In this document: positions 35,947 through 44,267 of the stretch, in pieces
How positions within the stretch are numbered: the first letter of the stretch is position 1
Layout: every line of letters begins with the position of its first letter
Assembly (NCBI RefSeq): GCF_019802085.1
Contig: NZ_JAHVHV010000002.1
Location: 558,001 to 622,000, forward strand
Length of the DNA: 64,000 nt
From: Ferrimonas balearica
Lineage (GTDB): Bacteria; Pseudomonadota; Gammaproteobacteria; Enterobacterales; Shewanellaceae
Direction of reading: 5' to 3'
Made by a program: the position numbers and the translations under genes
Notes under the pieces: model-generated
The model's input: only the letters and a program-made list of their open reading frames with translations
The model's database searches: none
Told to the model about the DNA's origin: nothing

Positions 35947-38268
35947 TTAACCCTTTGTTAGGCAACGCGTCGGGTCCCCCTCCATCGGCACATTCCGGCG
36001 GTAATGATCCAGCATCTTGACCCAGTCCTCGTAGGCCAGCGGGCGGCTGTACCAGAAGCCCTGGATCACGTCACAGCCGGCCTGCTGCAGCCAGTCGTGC
36101 TGGCCCTGGGTTTCCACCCCCTCGGCCACCACCTTGAGGTTCAGGTGCTGGGCCAGGTCGAGGATGGAGCGGATGATGGCGCTGTCCTGGGTGTCGGCGG
36201 GCAGGTTGGCGATAAAGCTGCGGTCGATCTTCAGGGTGTCCACCGGGAAGCGTTTGAGGTAGGCCAGGGAGGAGTAGCCGGTGCCGAAGTCGTCGATGGC
36301 CAGCTGCAGCCCCAGCTGTTTGAGCTGACACAGCATCTCGTAGGCCGCATCCAGGTCCTCCATCAGCAGACTTTCCGTCAACTCCAGCTCGATGCGCGAG
36401 GCCGGGGCCTGGGTCTCCTTGAGGATCTCCGCCACCCGTTTGACGAAGTCCGGCTGCTGGAACTGGCGTGGCGACAGGTTGAGGGAAACGGTCAGCTCCA
36501 GCCCCTGCTCATGCCAGGACTTGGCCTGGATGCAGGCCTGCTCCAGCACCCATTCCCCGATGTCGACGATAAGCCCGGTCTGCTCCGCCAGGGAGATGAA
36601 GTCCGAGGGCCGCAGCAGGCCACGATGGGGGTGCTGCCAGCGGATCAGCGCCTCGGCGCCGGTCAGGCTGTCGTCCTTCAGGCACTGTTTGGGCTGGTAG
36701 AAGAGGCGGAACTGCTTCTCCTGCATGGCGATGCGCAGTTCGTTCTCCAAGGAGATGAGCGCCTCTTCCAGATCCCGCATCCGCGGGTCGAAAAGGGTGA
36801 ACAGGGTGTTGGGCTGCTGGCCATCTTCCCGCACCGCCGCGTCGGCGCAGCGCAGCAGCTCCTGGGGGCTGTCGGCGTGCTGGGGATAGTGGGCGTAGCC
36901 CTGCTCGAAGGCCAGCACAAAGCTGGCCAGGGCCCCCTCGGAGTAGACCGGCTCGCTGAAGCCCTCTTTGATCGCCTGGGCGATGAGCGCCAGGCTCTCG
37001 CTGCTGTCCTTGCCCTGCACCAGAAGCGCGAAGCGGGTGCCGCCGAAGCGATACAGGGCGATGGGGTGCTTGGGGGAGCTTAAGGGGTTAAGGGCCCGGG
37101 TCAGGCGCCGGGCGGTGGCGCAGATGATGGAGTCGCCGGCCTGGAATCCCACCTGGGCGGTGACCCGATGGAATCGGGTGAGGTTCAGCAGGCCGAGGAT
37201 GAGGCCGCCGTTGGGGTCCTCCTCCATCAGCTGCTGGCAATCCTGTTCGAACTGGTGGCGGTTGGGCAGGTCGGTCAGCAGGTCGTGGGTGGCCCGATGG
37301 CGCAGCTCCGCCTCGGCCCGGCTGGCGCTGGTGATGTCCCTCAGGTGCACCTGGATCTGCTGCAGATCCGACAGCATCACTGCTCGGGCGGTCATGTAGC
37401 GACGACCCAGGGCAAACTCCCAGTCGTGGTCGGTCTTGCCCTGGGCTTCCATCCGGTGCAGTTGATGGCTGAGGTCCGGAATGAGCTCTCTTGGGGAGAG
37501 GGGCAGCTGCTGCTCCTTGGCCAGCCGGATGGCGGCGGGGTTGAGGTAGAGCAGCTGACCGTGGGGGTTCACGCTGAGAATGGGGTCGGGGTTGCGCTCG
37601 GCAAAGGCCGCCAGGCGGCGACGCTCCGCACGGTCGGTCAACAGGCGGGTGGCCATCACGCTGGCGATAAAAGCCCCGATGACAATCAGCAGGGCAAAGC
37701 CGATGACCCAGCGGGTGTTGGCCTGGGTGCTGTCCAGGGTCTGGGCCAGGGCCTCCTGGGCCTGTAGGTTGAGGTCCCGCTGAAGCTGCTTGATCTGCGG
37801 CTGGGACTCTCGGCGCAGTTCGCTGATTTGGTTGAGCAGGGAGCGGGTGCGATCCCAGTCCACCGGCCGCTGGGACAGGGTGCTGTCCAGTTGCTGGGCC
37901 AGTAGGGTGCTCTGTTCATGTTGCTGGTTGATCTGTTCGAGCAGCGGGTTGTCCGGCAGGCGCAGCCGCAGGTTGGTCAGGGCCTGTTCGAAGCGGTACT
38001 GCACCTCCAGGTAGCTGACCAGGTAGTGATCGCGGTTCTGATCGGCGTAGTACTCGTAGAGGAGACGTTCGGTGCGCAGCTGCTCTTCGCTCAGGCTGCG
38101 GATGTCCACCAGTTCCGGCAGGCGACGGTTCACCAGGGATTCGGCGTTGGCGTTGACCACCTGGCCGCTGTGATAGACCTGCCAGGAGAGGGCCGAACCG
38201 GCCAATACCAGCAGCAGTTGTACCAGCAGGATCCGGGTTCGGATAGGGGGCCAAGATTTCCAAAGCAT
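35947..38268 (-). CDS. Membrane GGDEF/EAL protein, probable c-di-GMP phosphodiesterase
   Basis: Protein of 773 residues. Two membrane helices (residues ~13-32 and ~188-208) flank a periplasmic helical sensor; a PAS-like domain follows (DPILSVNPHGQLLYLNPAA), then GGDEF and EAL domains. The GGDEF signature reads RFGGTRFALL, so the catalytic Asp/Glu are lost and cyclase activity is unlikely. The EAL part is complete: GAEALIRWQHP, NLSPRQF, LTESLLMED, AIDDFGTGYSSLAYLKRF and KIDRSFI. It therefore probably degrades c-di-GMP. It is divergent from the lyase-like genes and may link them to surface behaviour, but that is inference. Confidence 0.9.
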   Translation of the reverse strand: MLWKSWPPIRTRILLVQLLLVLAGSALSWQVYHSGQVVNANAESLVNRRLPELVDIRSLSEEQLRTERLLYEYYADQNRDHYLVSYLEVQYRFEQALTNLRLRLPDNPLLEQINQQHEQSTLLAQQLDSTLSQRPVDWDRTRSLLNQISELRRESQPQIKQLQRDLNLQAQEALAQTLDSTQANTRWVIGFALLIVIGAFIASVMATRLLTDRAERRRLAAFAERNPDPILSVNPHGQLLYLNPAAIRLAKEQQLPLSPRELIPDLSHQLHRMEAQGKTDHDWEFALGRRYMTARAVMLSDLQQIQVHLRDITSASRAEAELRHRATHDLLTDLPNRHQFEQDCQQLMEEDPNGGLILGLLNLTRFHRVTAQVGFQAGDSIICATARRLTRALNPLSSPKHPIALYRFGGTRFALLVQGKDSSESLALIAQAIKEGFSEPVYSEGALASFVLAFEQGYAHYPQHADSPQELLRCADAAVREDGQQPNTLFTLFDPRMRDLEEALISLENELRIAMQEKQFRLFYQPKQCLKDDSLTGAEALIRWQHPHRGLLRPSDFISLAEQTGLIVDIGEWVLEQACIQAKSWHEQGLELTVSLNLSPRQFQQPDFVKRVAEILKETQAPASRIELELTESLLMEDLDAAYEMLCQLKQLGLQLAIDDFGTGYSSLAYLKRFPVDTLKIDRSFIANLPADTQDSAIIRSILDLAQHLNLKVVAEGVETQGQHDWLQQAGCDVIQGFWYSRPLAYEDWVKMLDHYRRNVPMEGDPTRCLTKG

Positions 38269-38434
38269 CCGGCTAGTTTCCTTGTCGTTGCGCGCGCCGC
38301 GTTGGGGACTTCCGTGTCTATTACCAACATAGGGTTTTGAGCAGGAACTGCAAGCGTAACAGTCAATTAACTTATCAACTCAGACCAATGTGCCCTGCTG
38401 ATGAGTCCTCACAGTTTGGGCGTGCTGGCAGCCT

Positions 38435-38444
38435 TGCTATACCT
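38435..38444 (+). promoter_or_regulatory. Candidate extended -10 element before lyase-like gene 1
   Basis: TGCTATACCT, the same ten bases found before lyase-like genes 2 (40594) and 3 (42594), 53 bases before the chosen ATG. It reads as TGN-TATACC, an extended -10 box. No convincing -35 was seen. Confidence 0.45.
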
Positions 38445-38496
38445 AGAGCTGGGGTGGCGAATCCGACGGGCGGTCCGACCGCCCCGGGGAGGTGGC

Positions 38497-40518
38497 ATGA
38501 CCGGGCGCGCGTGGTATCGGAATTTTCGAGGCAGCCTCAAGTGGGTGCTGCTGCTGTTGAGCTTAACCGGCGGCGTCACCCTGACCGCCTGCAGTGACCA
38601 GTCCAGCACCACCCCGCCACCGGATCCCGGGCCGGACCCTGACCCGGATCCGGACCCGGATCCCGACCCCGGCCCAGACCCAGACCCAGACCCCGACCCC
38701 GGCCCTGATCCTGACCCGGACCCCGACCCCAGCCCAGGCCCGGGTCCCGGACCGGACCCCGATCCGGATCCCGGCCCCGATCCAGATCCTGACCCCGACC
38801 CCAGTCCCGGCCCAGGTCCGGACCCTGACCCGGATCCCGACCCCGATCCGGATCCCGACCCGAACCCCGACCCGGACCCCGACCCCGACCCCGACCCGGA
38901 GCCGGATCCTGACCCCGAGCCAGACCCGGACCCGGACCCGGACCCGGAGCCAGACCCGGATCCCGAACCGGATTGTCCCACCTTGCCGGACGGCTCTCTG
39001 CCCATCGTGCCCTGTCAGGTGGGCTTTGGCATCGATACCCCTGCCGGCAGTGGCCGCCACGAGAGCACGCCGAACGCCACGGTGCATAAGGTGACCAACC
39101 TCAATGCCAGCGGGACGGGGAGCCTCAAGGCCTGTACCGATGCCAAGGGGCCCCGGGTGTGCGTGTTCGAGGTCAGCGGCACCATCGACATGACCAGCAT
39201 CGGCACCTATTCCATCGACAACGAGTACCTGACCATCGCCGGTCAGACCGCCCCCAGTCCGGGGATCAGCCTGCGGGGGCTCTCCCTGCGCATCGAGGCC
39301 AACGATGTGCTCATTCAACACATCCGGGTGCGCACCGGGGATGCCATCGAAGGGCGCACCCCCGGCGACCGGGACGGGATCTACGTCATTGGCAAGTCCG
39401 ACGATCCCAGTCGTCAGCCGGTGAACGTGGTGTTCGACCACATCTCCGTCAGTTGGGGCCTCGATGAGACCTTTACCGTCAAGGACACTGCCCGCAACGT
39501 CACCATCCTCGACAGCATCGTCAGCGAGGGGCTCTGGTACAACATGCATCCCAAGGGGGGCCACTCCAAGGGCTTGATGGTCTCCGCCGAGAACATGCTG
39601 GTGAAGGGCAACCTCATCGCCCATCACGACGACCGGGCGCCACTGGAAACCACCCCCTCGGCCATCACGGTGAACAACGTCACCTACAACACCCGCCAGG
39701 TGGGGATGCGTCTCTCCCCCCTGTCCAACAACGATGCCCACGATGGCAAGGTGCGCACCACCACGGTGGCGGGCAACGTGCGCCTTAAGGGCCCCAGCTC
39801 CGACAGCAACCGCGACTCCGCCTGGGTGGTGGTTTCCGAGGACCGAAAGGACTCCAAGCTCTACATTGAAGACAACCTGTGCGACGGCTGGCAAAACCCG
39901 GATTGGCCCTGCGTGCGGGTCGATACTTCGGAAGGGGCGGGGTTCAGGGTGGACACGCCGCCCCTGTGGATCGAGGGGCTCGAGGTATTGCCCGCCGATC
40001 AGACTCTGGACTACGTGCTGGCCAACGCCGGGGCCCGGCCGGCGGACCGGGATGAGGTGGATGCGCGCATCGTGGCCGAGGTGGCCAGCCGGGGCGGGCG
40101 CATCATTAACTGCGTCGGCCCGGGCACCATCCTCTATCCCACGGCCCAGGTCTCCAGCGCTTCCCAGAGCCAGGTGAAGGGGGACATCCCCGACTGCGAT
40201 GGCAGCAAGACCGCCTACGAAGGGCGCATTGTCGAGATCTACGAGGGCACCGGCTCGGGCCAGCAACGGGAGGTGCAAAGCCAGAGTTGCAGCGGGGATA
40301 CCCTGACGCTCAACGTCAGCGAGAACTGGCAGACGGTGCCGGGCACCGACGCCCGCTTCCGCATCCACATCCCCTGCGACATCAACGCCGGAGGCTGGCC
40401 GGAGCTGGAGGAGAACAAACACACCCTGAGTCTGCCGGAGGATTACAACGCGGTGACCGACTCCGGCTACACGGTGCTGGAGGTCTGGCTCCACCAGATG
40501 GCCCGGGAGGTGGAGTGA
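38497..40518 (+). CDS. Pectate-lyase-like (PL1-type) beta-helix lipoprotein 1
   Basis: Predicted lipoprotein of 673 residues. ATG 38497 follows GGGGAGG and opens a signal ending in lipobox LTAC. Next comes a tether of about 115 residues of Asp-Pro with occasional Gly, Ser, Asn and Glu. The beta-helix domain begins LPIVPCQVGFGIDTPAGSGR and carries the pectate-lyase-like NEYLTIAGQTAPSPGI, VVFDHISVSWGLDETF, MHPKGGHSKGLMVSAENM and NLIAHHDDRAP. The C-terminal part holds a ~70-residue module (VEIYEGTGSGQQREVQSQSC). Likely surface-anchored. The typical HHxxRNPR end of the lyase site is changed to HHDDRAPLE, so substrate and activity are uncertain. Confidence 0.83.
   Translation: MTGRAWYRNFRGSLKWVLLLLSLTGGVTLTACSDQSSTTPPPDPGPDPDPDPDPDPDPGPDPDPDPDPGPDPDPDPDPSPGPGPGPDPDPDPGPDPDPDPDPSPGPGPDPDPDPDPDPDPDPNPDPDPDPDPDPEPDPDPEPDPDPDPDPEPDPDPEPDCPTLPDGSLPIVPCQVGFGIDTPAGSGRHESTPNATVHKVTNLNASGTGSLKACTDAKGPRVCVFEVSGTIDMTSIGTYSIDNEYLTIAGQTAPSPGISLRGLSLRIEANDVLIQHIRVRTGDAIEGRTPGDRDGIYVIGKSDDPSRQPVNVVFDHISVSWGLDETFTVKDTARNVTILDSIVSEGLWYNMHPKGGHSKGLMVSAENMLVKGNLIAHHDDRAPLETTPSAITVNNVTYNTRQVGMRLSPLSNNDAHDGKVRTTTVAGNVRLKGPSSDSNRDSAWVVVSEDRKDSKLYIEDNLCDGWQNPDWPCVRVDTSEGAGFRVDTPPLWIEGLEVLPADQTLDYVLANAGARPADRDEVDARIVAEVASRGGRIINCVGPGTILYPTAQVSSASQSQVKGDIPDCDGSKTAYEGRIVEIYEGTGSGQQREVQSQSCSGDTLTLNVSENWQTVPGTDARFRIHIPCDINAGGWPELEENKHTLSLPEDYNAVTDSGYTVLEVWLHQMAREVE
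38629..38970 (+). repeat. Asp-Pro codon repeat tract 1
   Basis: About 340 bases of GAC/GAT-CCN repeats encoding the longest and most varied DP tether, with Gly, Ser, Asn and Glu interruptions. The opposite strand reads as a Gly-Ser repeat with no gene behind it. The repetitive DNA makes this a site for slippage and recombination with the other three tracts. Confidence 0.95.
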
Positions 40519-40593
40519 AGCCGATCCCCTCTGGGCTGAATCACCGGGGCAGGGCAGTTAGAACCAAATGGCCCAAGCTGGGCGCCCCTGGCC

Positions 40594-40603
40594 TGCTATA
40601 CCT
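40594..40603 (+). promoter_or_regulatory. Candidate extended -10 element before lyase-like gene 2
   Basis: TGCTATACCT, preceded at exactly 36 bases (start to start) by TTAGAACCAAATGGCCC at 40558. The same pair with the same spacing occurs before gene 3. It lies 66 bases before the gene 2 ATG. Confidence 0.5.
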
Positions 40604-40668
40604 CACAGTCGTCCCCGGCCGCCACGGGTGGGGTCCGGGACACTAGAGCAACGGGAGCGGGAGGTGGT

Positions 40669-42501
40669 ATGAATTGGCGCGCGTGGGTAGTGGCAAAGTT
40701 GGCCGGTTGGCCCCTGTTCGGGCTCAGGCTGGGGGCCGCCGGATGGCGCACCTGGGCCCGAGTTCTTCTGGTGATGCTGCCGCTGTCCGGCGCGGTGCTG
40801 ACCAGCGCCTGCAGCGACCAGTCCAGCTCCGAGGGCCCGGACCCGGACCCGGACCCTGACCCGGACCCGGACCCGGACCCGGACCCCGATCCCGACCCGG
40901 ACCCGGATCCCGATCCCGGGCCAGATCCGGATCCCGACCCCGATCCGGAGCCGGATTGTCCCACCCTGCCCGATGGCGGCCTGCCCATCGTGCCCTGCGA
41001 GGTGGGCTTTGGCATCGACACCCCTGCCGGCAGCGGCCGCCACCAGGACACCCCCAATGCCACTGTGCATAAGGTGACAAACCTCAATGCCAGCGGGGAG
41101 GGCAGCCTTAAGGCGTGCACCGATGCCAAGGGGCCCCGGGTGTGCGTGTTCGAGGTCAGCGGCACCATCGACCTGACCAGCATCGGCACCTACTCCATCG
41201 ACAACGAGTACCTGACCATCGCCGGACAGACCGCCCCCAGCCCGGGGATCAGCCTGCGGGGGGCCTCGCTGCGCATCGAGGCCAACGACGTGCTGATTCA
41301 GCACATCCGGGTGCGCACCGGCGACGCCATCGAGGGGCGCACCCCCGGTGACCGGGACGGGATCTACGTCATCGGCAAATCGGACAATCCGGACCGCCAG
41401 CCCATCAACGTCATCTTCGACCACATCACCGTCAGCTGGGGCATTGACGAGACCTTCACCGTCAAGGACACCGCCCGCAACGTCACCATCCTCGACAGCA
41501 TCGTCAGCGAGGGGCTCTGGTACAACATGCACCCCAAGGGGGGCCACTCCAAGGGTTTGATGATCTCCGCCGAGAACATGCTGATCAAAGGCAATCTCAT
41601 TGCCCACCACGACGACCGGGCGCCATTGGAAACCACCCCCTCGGCCATCACGGTGAACAACGTCACCTACAACACCCGCCAGGTGGGGATGCGTCTCGCG
41701 CCTCTGTCCAACAACGAAAACCACGATGGCAAGGTGCGGCGCACCACGGTGGCGGGCAACGTTCGTCTGACCGGGCCCAACTCCTCCTCCAACCGGGACT
41801 CGGCCTGGGTGGTGGTGTCCGAAAGCCGCAACGGTTCCGAGCTCTACATCGAGGACAACCTGTGCGACGGATGGAAGAACCCGGACTGGCCCTGCGTGCG
41901 GGTGGACACCAACGAAGGGATGGGTTTTAGGGTCAGTGAGCCGCCGCTGTGGATCGAGGGGCTGGAGGTGCTGCCCGCCGATCAGACCCTGGACTACGTG
42001 CTGGCCAACGCCGGGGCCCGACCGGCGGAGCGTGACGAGGTGGATGCCCGCATCGTCGACGAGGTGCGCCAGCGCAGTGGCCGGATCATCAACTGCGTCG
42101 GCCCCGGCACCATCCTCTATCCGACGGCCCAGGTCTCCAGCGCCTCCGACAGCCAGGTGAAGGGCGACATCCCCGATTGCGACAGCAGCAAGACCGCCTA
42201 CGAAGGGCGCATCGTGGAGATCTACGAGGGTACTGGCTCGGGCCAGCAGCGGGAGGTGCAAAGCCAGAGTTGCAGCGGCAATAACTTGACCCTCAACGTC
42301 AGCGAGAACTGGCAGACGGTACCGGGTACTGACGCCCGCTTCCGCATCCACATCCCCTGCGACATCAACGCCGGTGGCTGGCCGAAAGTAGCGGAAAACC
42401 AACGCGCTTTGGCCCTGCCGGAGGACTACAACCGGGTGACCGAGTCCGGCTACACGGTGCTGGAGGTCTGGTTGCATCAGCTGGCCCGGGAAGTGGAGTG
42501 A
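40669..42501 (+). CDS. Pectate-lyase-like (PL1-type) beta-helix lipoprotein 2
   Basis: Paralogue of gene 1, 610 residues. ATG follows GGGAGGTGG; the signal peptide ends in LTSAC. The DP tether is shorter (~40 residues). The beta-helix domain is nearly identical to gene 1 over long stretches (SIDNEYLTIAGQTAPSPGIS, IEANDVLIQHIRVRTGDAIE) and the same C-terminal VEIYEGTGSGQQREVQSQSC module is present. It has its own presumed promoter. High identity with gene 1 suggests a recent duplication or gene conversion. Confidence 0.83.
   Translation: MNWRAWVVAKLAGWPLFGLRLGAAGWRTWARVLLVMLPLSGAVLTSACSDQSSSEGPDPDPDPDPDPDPDPDPDPDPDPDPDPGPDPDPDPDPEPDCPTLPDGGLPIVPCEVGFGIDTPAGSGRHQDTPNATVHKVTNLNASGEGSLKACTDAKGPRVCVFEVSGTIDLTSIGTYSIDNEYLTIAGQTAPSPGISLRGASLRIEANDVLIQHIRVRTGDAIEGRTPGDRDGIYVIGKSDNPDRQPINVIFDHITVSWGIDETFTVKDTARNVTILDSIVSEGLWYNMHPKGGHSKGLMISAENMLIKGNLIAHHDDRAPLETTPSAITVNNVTYNTRQVGMRLAPLSNNENHDGKVRRTTVAGNVRLTGPNSSSNRDSAWVVVSESRNGSELYIEDNLCDGWKNPDWPCVRVDTNEGMGFRVSEPPLWIEGLEVLPADQTLDYVLANAGARPAERDEVDARIVDEVRQRSGRIINCVGPGTILYPTAQVSSASDSQVKGDIPDCDSSKTAYEGRIVEIYEGTGSGQQREVQSQSCSGNNLTLNVSENWQTVPGTDARFRIHIPCDINAGGWPKVAENQRALALPEDYNRVTESGYTVLEVWLHQLAREVE
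40833..40957 (+). repeat. Asp-Pro codon repeat tract 2
   Basis: About 125 bases, almost pure GAC/GAT-CCN, with one Gly and one Glu substitution before the domain start. The shorter length than tract 1 fits repeat contraction or expansion between paralogues. Confidence 0.95.
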
Positions 42502-42593
42502 TCTCAGCCGCCTCGGCCTCCTCGACCCCATGGGGTTGGGGAGGCACAGCGCGGCCCTTAGAACCAATTGGCCCTACCAAGGGACGCTGGGCT

Positions 42594-42603
42594 TGCTATA
42601 CCT
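42594..42603 (+). promoter_or_regulatory. Candidate extended -10 element before lyase-like gene 3
   Basis: TGCTATACCT, preceded by TTAGAACCAATTGGCCC at 42558 with the same 36-base offset as before gene 2; 77 bases before the gene 3 ATG. Genes 3 and 4 probably share it. Confidence 0.5.
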
Positions 42604-42670
42604 GTTAGTCGTCCCAAGTTTTCTATCGGCGCAAAGTGAGCCCTGCGAATCAGGCGGTCGGGGAGGCAGT

Positions 42671-44257
42671 ATGGCGTGGCGCGGAATGCTGAGTGTTTGG
42701 GCGTCCTGGTGGCGAGTCTGGGCCAGGATCCTCTTTATTGTGTTGCCCCTGGCAGGGGCGGTGATGACCACCTCCTGCAGCGAGCAGTCCAGCTCCGACT
42801 CTCCGGAGCCGGACCCCGACCCCGATCCTGACCCGGATCCGGATCCCGACCCGGATCCCGATCCTGACCCGGATCCTGACCCTGATCCCGACCCCGGCCC
42901 GGATCCCGGCCCAGACCCGGATCCCGACCCGGATTGCCCCACCCCCGAGGAGGGCCTGCCCATCGTGCCCTGCGAAGTGGGCTTTGGCATCACCACCCCG
43001 GCGGGCAGCGGCCGTAACGTCAATCCGCCCAAGACCACGGTGTACCGGGTCACCAACCTGGACCCCGACGGCGATGGCAGCCTCAAGGCCTGCATCGACG
43101 CCAGTGGGCCCAGGACCTGCATCTTTGAGATCAGCGGCACCATCGACCTGACCGAGATGGGGATGATCTCCATCAACAACGAGTACCTGACCATTGCCGG
43201 TCAGACGGCACCGAGCCCGGGCATCATGATCCGGGGGGCCTCGCTGCGCATCGAGGCCAACGACGTGCTGATTCAGCACATCCGGGTGCGCACCGGGGAC
43301 GCCGTGGAGGGTCGGGACCCGGGAGACCGGGATGGCCTCTACGCCATCGGCAAATCCGACGATCCGGATCGCCAGCCCCACAACGTGGTGCTAGACCATC
43401 TGTCGGTCAGCTGGGGCATCGACGAGACCTTTACCGTCAAGGACACGGCGAAGAACGTCACCATCCTGCACAGCATCGTCAGCGAGGGGCTCTGGTACAA
43501 CATGCATCCCAAGGGGGGCCACTCCAAGGGCTTGATGATCTCCGCTGAGAACATGCTGGTGAAGGGCAACCTCATTGCCCACCACGACGACCGGGCGCCT
43601 CTGGAGACCACGCCGGCGGCCATCACGGTGAACAACGTCACCTACAACACCCGCCAGGTGGGGATGCGCCTCTCCCCCCTGTCCAACAATGAAAACCACG
43701 ATGGCAAGGTGCGCCGCACCACGGTGGCGGGCAACGTCCGCCTCAAGGGCCCCAGCTCCGACGAGGGGCGGGACTCGGCCTGGGTGGTGGTCTCCGAAGA
43801 TCGCAGCGGATCGGAGATCTACATCGAGGACAACCTCTGTGACGGGTGGGAAAACCCGGACTGGCCCTGCGTCCGCGTCGATACCGACGAGGGGATGGGG
43901 TTCCGGGTCAGCAATCCGCCACTGTGGATCGATGGCCTCTCGGTGCTGCCCGCCAGTAAGGCGCTGGACTACGTGCTGGCCAACGCCGGGGCACGCCCCG
44001 CTGAGCGCGACGAAGTGGATGCCCGCATCGTCAACGACGTGGTGAATCGCACCGGCAAGATCGTCGATTGCGTCGGGCCCGAGGACATTGAGGCGGATGG
44101 CGAGGTGATCGATTGCGAAAACAACGCCGGTGGCTGGCCGGAGATGGAGGTCAATACCCGGCCCCTGACCCTGCCGGAGGATTACAACGCGGTGACGCCG
44201 TCCGGTTACACCGAGCTTGAGGTGTGGCTGCACGACATGGCCAAACAGGTGGAGTGA
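42671..44257 (+). CDS. Pectate-lyase-like (PL1-type) beta-helix lipoprotein 3 (short form)
   Basis: Paralogue of 528 residues. ATG 42671 follows GGGGAGGCAGT; the signal peptide ends MTTSC, a plausible lipobox. A DP tether (~45 residues) and the beta-helix domain follow (INNEYLTIAGQTAPSPGIMI, HPKGGHSKGLMISAENM, NLIAHHDDRAPLETT). Unlike the other three it lacks the C-terminal YEGTGSGQ module: VGPEDIEADGEVIDCENNAG runs straight to GGWPEMEVN. It is separated from gene 4 by 10 bases, so the pair is co-transcribed. Confidence 0.83.
   Translation: MAWRGMLSVWASWWRVWARILFIVLPLAGAVMTTSCSEQSSSDSPEPDPDPDPDPDPDPDPDPDPDPDPDPDPDPGPDPGPDPDPDPDCPTPEEGLPIVPCEVGFGITTPAGSGRNVNPPKTTVYRVTNLDPDGDGSLKACIDASGPRTCIFEISGTIDLTEMGMISINNEYLTIAGQTAPSPGIMIRGASLRIEANDVLIQHIRVRTGDAVEGRDPGDRDGLYAIGKSDDPDRQPHNVVLDHLSVSWGIDETFTVKDTAKNVTILHSIVSEGLWYNMHPKGGHSKGLMISAENMLVKGNLIAHHDDRAPLETTPAAITVNNVTYNTRQVGMRLSPLSNNENHDGKVRRTTVAGNVRLKGPSSDEGRDSAWVVVSEDRSGSEIYIEDNLCDGWENPDWPCVRVDTDEGMGFRVSNPPLWIDGLSVLPASKALDYVLANAGARPAERDEVDARIVNDVVNRTGKIVDCVGPEDIEADGEVIDCENNAGGWPEMEVNTRPLTLPEDYNAVTPSGYTELEVWLHDMAKQVE
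42806..42938 (+). repeat. Asp-Pro codon repeat tract 3
   Basis: About 130 bases of GAC/GAT-CCN with two late Gly substitutions, between the lipobox and the beta-helix domain of gene 3. Confidence 0.95.
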
Positions 44258-44267
44258 GGAGCAGCAG

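Noticed and set aside
38420-38445. Sigma-54 promoter before lyase-like gene 1 (TGGCAGCCTTGC)
   Set aside because: The GG to GC spacing is 7 bases instead of 10, and the other paralogues do not keep the GG element.
38563-40494. Long minus-strand frames across the lyase-like genes, including Gly-Ser repeat proteins
   Set aside because: They are the reverse complement of the Asp-Pro codon tracts and of conserved beta-helix coding sequence; no start signals or conserved protein features.
42671-44257. Gene 3 of the lyase-like cluster as a broken pseudogene
   Set aside because: It is shorter but keeps signal peptide, tether, full beta-helix and the common C-terminal end in frame, so it looks functional.
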